Below the pieces are notes generated by a model. The model saw only the letters and a list, made by a program, of their open reading frames with translations, was not told the DNA's origin and did not search any database. The translations under genes were made by a program, and so were the position numbers. 64,000 nt of DNA from Paenibacillus sp. 1781tsa1 (GTDB lineage: Bacteria; Bacillota; Bacilli; Paenibacillales; Paenibacillaceae): contig NZ_JAMYWY010000001.1 in the NCBI RefSeq assembly GCF_024159265.1, positions 558,001-622,000 of the forward strand, written 5' to 3'. Shown piece by piece: positions 59,836 through 64,000 of this stretch. Each line of letters starts with the position of its first letter. Position 1 is the stretch's first letter.

Positions 59836-60783
59836 ATGAGCGAGCAACGTGTAGAAATCAGTAAAAAGGTACTAACGGAGTGTCTGGGACTACGCAGTGG
59901 AGAAAATCTGGTGGTTATCGCAGATGATATGAAACGGGACTTGGCCCAATCCATCTATGAGGCGGGAAAAGCACTTGGTGCAGAGTCGGTCCTGTTAATT
60001 ATGGAGGAACGCAGCAGATCCGGAGAAGAGCCACCTGCGCCGATTGCAGAGGCCATGATTCGGGCAGATGTAGCCGTGTGTGTAACGAAATATTCATTAA
60101 CTCATACCCAGGCACGCAAAAAAGCTGCTGCATCAGGGACCCGAGTGGCAACAATGCCCGGCATGACAGAGGATATGTTTATGAATGGAGCCATTACAGC
60201 TGAATATTCGCAAGTGAAGGCGTTGACCGAGAAGGTAACGGCTCTATTAACCGCAGGTCGCCATGTGCGAATAGAGAAGCAGGGCCATAGTCTTTCCTTT
60301 TCTATAGAGAGTCGTAACGGTGTACCAAGTACAGGTATGTATTTGAACCCCGGTGAATCGGGTAACTTGCCGTCAGGAGAGGCTTATATTGCTCCCGTTG
60401 AGGGCAAGGGCGAGGGCAGTATTGTTGTAGATGGTTCCGTTGCTGGAATCGGGGCACTTCGTGAACCGATGTTATTAACCGTCAAGGAAGGACGGTTGGT
60501 GTCAGCTGAAGGACCAGACGGGGCTCAATTACTGGACACGCTTGGCGATGGCGATGGTCGCTTTCTCGGCGAATTCGGCATTGGTACCAATAACAAGGCG
60601 CGAATCACAGGTGTGGTGCTGGAAGATGAGAAAGTGTACGGCACGATCCATGTGGCCTTTGGTAGTAATAACACATTCGGTGGAACGATTGCCGCGGGTG
60701 TGCATATTGATGCAGTTGTGCAAAAGCCGGACGTGTACATCGATGACAAGCTGATCTTGCGTCAGGGTGAATTGGTGGAATAA
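59836..60783 (+). CDS. M29-like aminopeptidase (aminopeptidase T family)
   Basis: 315 residues. The C-terminal half carries motifs of the leucyl aminopeptidase/AmpS family: GNLPSGEAYIAPVEGKGEGS, LGEFGIGTN and GTIHVAFGSNNTFGG, where Glu and His residues would bind two metals. The protein is shorter than canonical AmpS (about 410), as in the group annotated as leucyl aminopeptidase (aminopeptidase T). Predicted cytoplasmic. SD AGGAGAG lies before the ATG. It stands alone upstream of the DnaA-box-rich intergenic region. Confidence 0.85.
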   Translation: MSEQRVEISKKVLTECLGLRSGENLVVIADDMKRDLAQSIYEAGKALGAESVLLIMEERSRSGEEPPAPIAEAMIRADVAVCVTKYSLTHTQARKKAAASGTRVATMPGMTEDMFMNGAITAEYSQVKALTEKVTALLTAGRHVRIEKQGHSLSFSIESRNGVPSTGMYLNPGESGNLPSGEAYIAPVEGKGEGSIVVDGSVAGIGALREPMLLTVKEGRLVSAEGPDGAQLLDTLGDGDGRFLGEFGIGTNNKARITGVVLEDEKVYGTIHVAFGSNNTFGGTIAAGVHIDAVVQKPDVYIDDKLILRQGELVE

Positions 60784-60828
60784 CTGAATAACTGCGTATC
60801 TGCATATCTGCACTGAAGGGAAGTGGGC

Positions 60829-61064
60829 ATGTCCACAACGTGTCCACAGTGATGGATAAAATGGATTTGAAATTCAGATTTTACGTTAGATTTACAAACA
60901 AATACACAACATGTCCACATTAAAATAATGAATATCCACATGAAACACTAAACATATCCACAGCATGTGTGCAATATGTGCACAACTTATCCACAAATCA
61001 GGTATAACTCATGTTTTTATTCGATAAAACAGTCATTTTGGAGTAATAAAACAAGTTATCCACA
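60829..61064 (+). other. Cluster of seven DnaA-box-like sequences (plus orientation)
   Basis: Perfect TTATCCACA at 60987-60995 and 61056-61064; ATATCCACA at 60932-60940 and 60954-60962; ATGTCCACA at 60829-60837 and 60911-60919; GTGTCCACA at 60840-60848. All share TCCACA and one orientation. The stretch is AT-rich with no ORF. No dnaA or dnaN gene is in the window. Confidence 0.65.
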
Positions 61065-61126
61065 GGAATATCTTTTTTTTGTTCCAAGTATTTGAAAACA
61101 TAGAAACAGATCCATAATATTGGGGA

Positions 61127-61173
61127 TAAAAAAGACCAAAGATCAGCTGTTTGCCGACTCTTTGGTCTTTTTT
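61127..61173. terminator. Terminator-like hairpin downstream of the DnaA-box cluster
   Basis: AAAAAAGACCAAAGA pairs with TCTTTGGTCTTTTTT. Confidence 0.75.
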
Positions 61174-61428
61174 GAATAAATCGAATGTCAGGTTACTTAC
61201 GCTCATAATTAAAACGAATGACTTCCACGCCGCTTCAAGGGAAAGGAACCTTGTTGAACCGAACAGGGCAAATGAGCAGAGACAGCAACCGTAATACAAC
61301 GTTGGTTGAAGTTGGCCAAATTGATCTGAAGCCTAAACATTTGACCCAAAATAACCGATACACCAAAGTAACATCTAATGAGACGAAAGTAGTCTGATTA
61401 TACGGAATGAGAGGGTATGGGGATAACT

Positions 61429-61863
61429 ATGGATGAGGGAATGCAATATATTAATTTTTCGGTAGGAGACCAGATCTTTGCACTACGAATTGATGAAGTT
61501 CATGAGATCATCAGAATGGTGCAGGTGACAACGGTCCCGTTTGGAAGTCCAGAGATCAGAGGTTTTGCTTCGCTGTACGGTAAGGTAGTTTCGGTAGTGA
61601 GTCTTCGTGTATTGCTAGGCATGCCGGACCAGGAGGATACCTCTTCTACACGTATTATTGTGGTGCCTTACAAAGGAGGATTTGTACCTCTGATCGTCGA
61701 TATGGTTGATTCTGTCGTAAGTTACGATCGTTTCGAAGAACCTGCTGAGGAGCACCGCCGTTTCATGCTTGGCGTTTTTGACAAAATCGGGTTCTGTGAA
61801 GATCATCGTGCAGGTATTTTGAACCTGGATGTATTGCTGGGCAGCTTGATCAGATCATCGTAA
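61429..61863 (+). CDS. CheW-like chemotaxis coupling protein
   Basis: About 144 residues, one CheW domain: YINFSVGDQIFALRIDEVHE, IIRMVQVTTVPFGSPEIRGF, YGKVVSVVSLRVLLGMP and IIVVPYKGGFVPLIVDMVDS-V. It would couple receptors to CheA. It is outside any che operon, so it may be an accessory CheW. ATG 61429 is preferred because GAGAGGG leaves only 1 nt before ATG 61417; the choice is not certain. Confidence 0.85.
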   Translation: MDEGMQYINFSVGDQIFALRIDEVHEIIRMVQVTTVPFGSPEIRGFASLYGKVVSVVSLRVLLGMPDQEDTSSTRIIVVPYKGGFVPLIVDMVDSVVSYDRFEEPAEEHRRFMLGVFDKIGFCEDHRAGILNLDVLLGSLIRSS

Positions 61864-61914
61864 GGTAACGATTCGTAATTCTTTCAATACTCAGTATTAT
61901 CCTTCGGTTGACCC

Positions 61915-61958
61915 AAATGTTCCTCATCCGCTTTTCGGGAGAAGGGACATTTTTTTGT
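61915..61958 (+). terminator. Terminator after the CheW-like gene
   Basis: AAATGTtCC...pairs with GGgACATTT, followed by T7. Confidence 0.75.
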
Positions 61959-62065
61959 CTTGTTAAACAACGAAATAACCACTTTTTGTGGGCAAAGGTT
62001 TTTAAATCCGATCATTTTCGTATATGATGGAGAGTAACAATGCGAAGGGATGACGGGAGACTTTA

Positions 62066-64000
62066 ATGATGCAATCGCTGTATGGAGTATGGCTTGGTGA
62101 CGTATTTTTTTGTTTTTCCGGTGAAACATCGGAACCGCGTGTGGATGCATGGAGCCACGTGGTAAGACGGTTGAATTTTGGCGACGGGGGTCGTCTGTTT
62201 CAGCCTGCCGCTCTGCGTCTTGCGGAGCTGCGCTGGCCGAATCCGCTGAGGAACACGGCTGAAGCCAAGAACACGAAGCGGCGTCAACTGTTGGGGCGCA
62301 CATTGGAAGGATTGGCGGTCTCGCCTAAGGATGCCTTCAGATTGCTGCTGCAATGGGATGACCGTTTGTTCAATGCAGCCGGAATTCAGGTTGGAGAAGA
62401 GATGCGTTACTGGATCAAAGCGGCGCAGTTCACACAGGAGCTGCTGTTGCGGGGAGCAATTGCTCCATCAGCTGAATTCGCAGCAAAGACCGGAGCACGG
62501 CGACGGACCGGGCAAGAGACATTAACAGGCGTATGGCGGCCGCGCTTGCAGTCTGAGGAGGATATTGAACGCTTCCGCGATCTTGCTGAAGCGATGCCGC
62601 CAATTGGACTTTCTGCTCCTGGAGCCTATGCTTCATTGGAACCGGAAACGCGTGAAGAAGCAGGGGCTGCGGTATTATTTTCATTCATGAGTGGCATGAT
62701 TCATGCTGTAGTGACAAGTGAACTGGAGGGCATGGACAGTGAACTGTCCCGTTACCGCACGCCATATCGACGCGGCTCTTCGCCAGTAGCCGAACTTTGG
62801 TGGAACAGTCTGATCTCGATGTTCCGTCCAGTGACGGTGCAAGGGCCAACGGACGATATGACAGCGTTTATTCATACGCTGCAAGAAGTTGGTGGAACAT
62901 CGATGCCGATCGTGGGCGCAGAAGAGATGGCGCCTGCTGAAGGCCAATTGAAGCTGGCACTCCGTCTGGAGCCTCCACTGGGCGAACATGAAACGATCTG
63001 GGGAATCAGCTTCTGGGTAGATAGTGAGCAGGAACCAAGCCTGAGGCTGCCTGCGCGGACCATCTGGGCACATCCGGAGCGAGATCTGGACCGAGGGAAA
63101 GTGTTATATACCTCGGCGGCAGAGCAGTTACTGATGGCGCTCGGGCAAGCAGCAGAATTGGCACCTGAACTGGAGACGGCGCTACTTACCGCTCGCCCGG
63201 AGGGAATCAAGCTGGAGCAGCAGGGTTTCTTTGAATTTCTAACGCATGCGGTTCCGCGTTTGCAGAAGGCTGGGATAACCGTTCTCATGCCTTCAAAGTG
63301 GAGTCGTGCTGGGAAACGTCGTGCGGGACTCCGTCTGCAGATGTTGAATCGGGGAACAGAGCGGTTGCCTGGAGCCACATCAGCACTCGGTATGGAACAA
63401 TTGGTTGCTTTCAAAGCAGAGCCCATGTTGGACGGTAAACCGGTCACGGCAGAGGAACTGGCAGCATTGGCTGAATCCACAGTTCCCTATGTCATGTTCC
63501 GCGGTGAGTGGATTGAAGTGGATACAAAAGAGATTCGCCAAGTCCTGCGTTATATGAAAAAAGAAGAAGAACAATATATGCCTCTCTCCGAATGGCTGCA
63601 TCTGGCTGCGGATGAAGGGGAGGATTCCGCATGGAAGGGCCTTTCCGTCTTTGGCGCCGAATCTGATGGGATGCTTGCTTTCCTGCTTGATGGACAGGTG
63701 CTTCGCAGCATTGAGCCTCGTCAGGTTCCGGCAGAATTGCATGGTGAACTAAGACCTTATCAGGAACGAGGTTTCCAATGGTTATCCGCGATGCGTGATC
63801 TAGGCTTTGGCGTATGTCTTGCGGATGATATGGGACTTGGGAAGACCATTCAGGTCATTACCTGTCTGCTGGATCGCAAACACGAAGAACGCCAGGCGGC
63901 TGCAGAGGAAGCACGTGAGAATGAAATGCTGGATGGATCAGATGATTCTTTCCCGGCGGATCAGCACATGAATGAGCAACCTGTTCATCTGCCTGCACTT
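62066..64000 (+). CDS. SNF2-family DNA/RNA helicase, N-terminal part (cut by window end)
   Basis: 645 codons are present and the frame stays open to the window end. The first about 560 residues form the poorly conserved N-terminal region of bacterial SNF2 proteins of YwqA/HepA type. The SNF2 core begins near residue 555 (LRPYQERGFQWLSAMRDLGF), followed by Walker A in LADDMGLGKTIQV. Right after motif I comes an acidic, probably disordered insertion (EEARENEMLDGSDDSFPADQ) before the next motif. ATG 62066 or 62069, with GGGAGA upstream. It would remodel nucleic-acid-protein complexes, for example stalled RNA polymerase. Confidence 0.9.
   Translation, partial: MMQSLYGVWLGDVFFCFSGETSEPRVDAWSHVVRRLNFGDGGRLFQPAALRLAELRWPNPLRNTAEAKNTKRRQLLGRTLEGLAVSPKDAFRLLLQWDDRLFNAAGIQVGEEMRYWIKAAQFTQELLLRGAIAPSAEFAAKTGARRRTGQETLTGVWRPRLQSEEDIERFRDLAEAMPPIGLSAPGAYASLEPETREEAGAAVLFSFMSGMIHAVVTSELEGMDSELSRYRTPYRRGSSPVAELWWNSLISMFRPVTVQGPTDDMTAFIHTLQEVGGTSMPIVGAEEMAPAEGQLKLALRLEPPLGEHETIWGISFWVDSEQEPSLRLPARTIWAHPERDLDRGKVLYTSAAEQLLMALGQAAELAPELETALLTARPEGIKLEQQGFFEFLTHAVPRLQKAGITVLMPSKWSRAGKRRAGLRLQMLNRGTERLPGATSALGMEQLVAFKAEPMLDGKPVTAEELAALAESTVPYVMFRGEWIEVDTKEIRQVLRYMKKEEEQYMPLSEWLHLAADEGEDSAWKGLSVFGAESDGMLAFLLDGQVLRSIEPRQVPAELHGELRPYQERGFQWLSAMRDLGFGVCLADDMGLGKTIQVITCLLDRKHEERQAAAEEARENEMLDGSDDSFPADQHMNEQPVHLPAL

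Noticed and set aside
60784-61416. Chromosomal or plasmid replication origin
   Set aside because: DnaA-box-like sites are present, but no dnaA, dnaN, rep or par genes are in the window, so a titration or regulatory cluster is the safer reading.
1-64000. CRISPR arrays, tRNA/rRNA genes, transposons or prophage
   Set aside because: No regularly spaced repeats of CRISPR length, no tRNA- or rRNA-like sequence, and no transposase, integrase or phage structural gene were seen.

Overview
The window looks like a Paenibacillus or closely related Bacillota chromosome. Support comes from strong Shine-Dalgarno (SD) sequences, frequent TTG/GTG starts, a bacillithiol-dependent FosB, YjcZ-type small spore-associated proteins, a YesM/YesN two-component pair beside a carbohydrate ABC transporter, and separate nrdA/nrdB. 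Bulk composition is moderate in GC, with two very GC-rich gene interiors (about 10.7-12.05 kb and 34.4-34.86 kb). I see no rRNA, tRNA, CRISPR, transposase or prophage genes.

Layout. 0-9.3 kb: end of a GNAT gene, a ribbon-helix-helix (RHH) regulator with an MFS exporter, then a lanthipeptide operon: 45-aa precursor, LanKC/LanL-type synthetase, GNAT, TPR protein and S9 peptidase. 9.5-12 kb: NAD(P)-binding protein and a fused NAD(P)HX epimerase/dehydratase. 12.8-23.3 kb: chemoreceptor plus BMP-type lipoprotein, gamma-glutamyltransferase, SDR, fosB, a second S9 peptidase, an APH-fold kinase and a TPR-SMI1/KNR4 protein. 23.4-27.6 kb: class Ia ribonucleotide reductase genes behind tandem NrdR-like boxes, with a small HPr-like ORF between. 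27.8-33 kb: thiamine-binding protein, Asp-box propeller protein, lipoprotein and three YjcZ-like genes. 33.6-43.9 kb: ECF sigma/anti-sigma pair, HD-GYP protein, PAP2 phosphatase, histidine kinase, an MFS gene without a canonical start codon, RidA, TspO-like and ACR3/BASS-like transporters. 44-51.7 kb: YesN/YesM, two sugar permeases, a duplicated structured repeat and the binding protein.

51.9-56.8 kb holds the most novel-looking locus. It is a four-gene, translationally coupled operon behind a near-consensus promoter: ATP-grasp ligase, a fusion of a YqcI/YcgG-type putative heme N-oxygenase with a cupin, a second ATP-grasp ligase, and an MFS exporter. It reads as a compact pathway for an N-oxygenated (possibly N-N bonded) amino-acid or peptide metabolite. 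The cupin half also has its own internal ribosome binding site and start codon.

56.8-64 kb: a TetR regulator that appears leaderless, with matching operators before itself and before an SDR-alpha/beta-hydrolase fusion gene, then an M29-like aminopeptidase, a CheW-like protein and the start of an SNF2 helicase. Two intergenic clusters of DnaA-box-like sequences (56.88-56.99 and 60.83-61.06 kb) flank this block in opposite orientations. Three intergenic regions also share a family of CTAACGAA/TTCGTTAG repeats.
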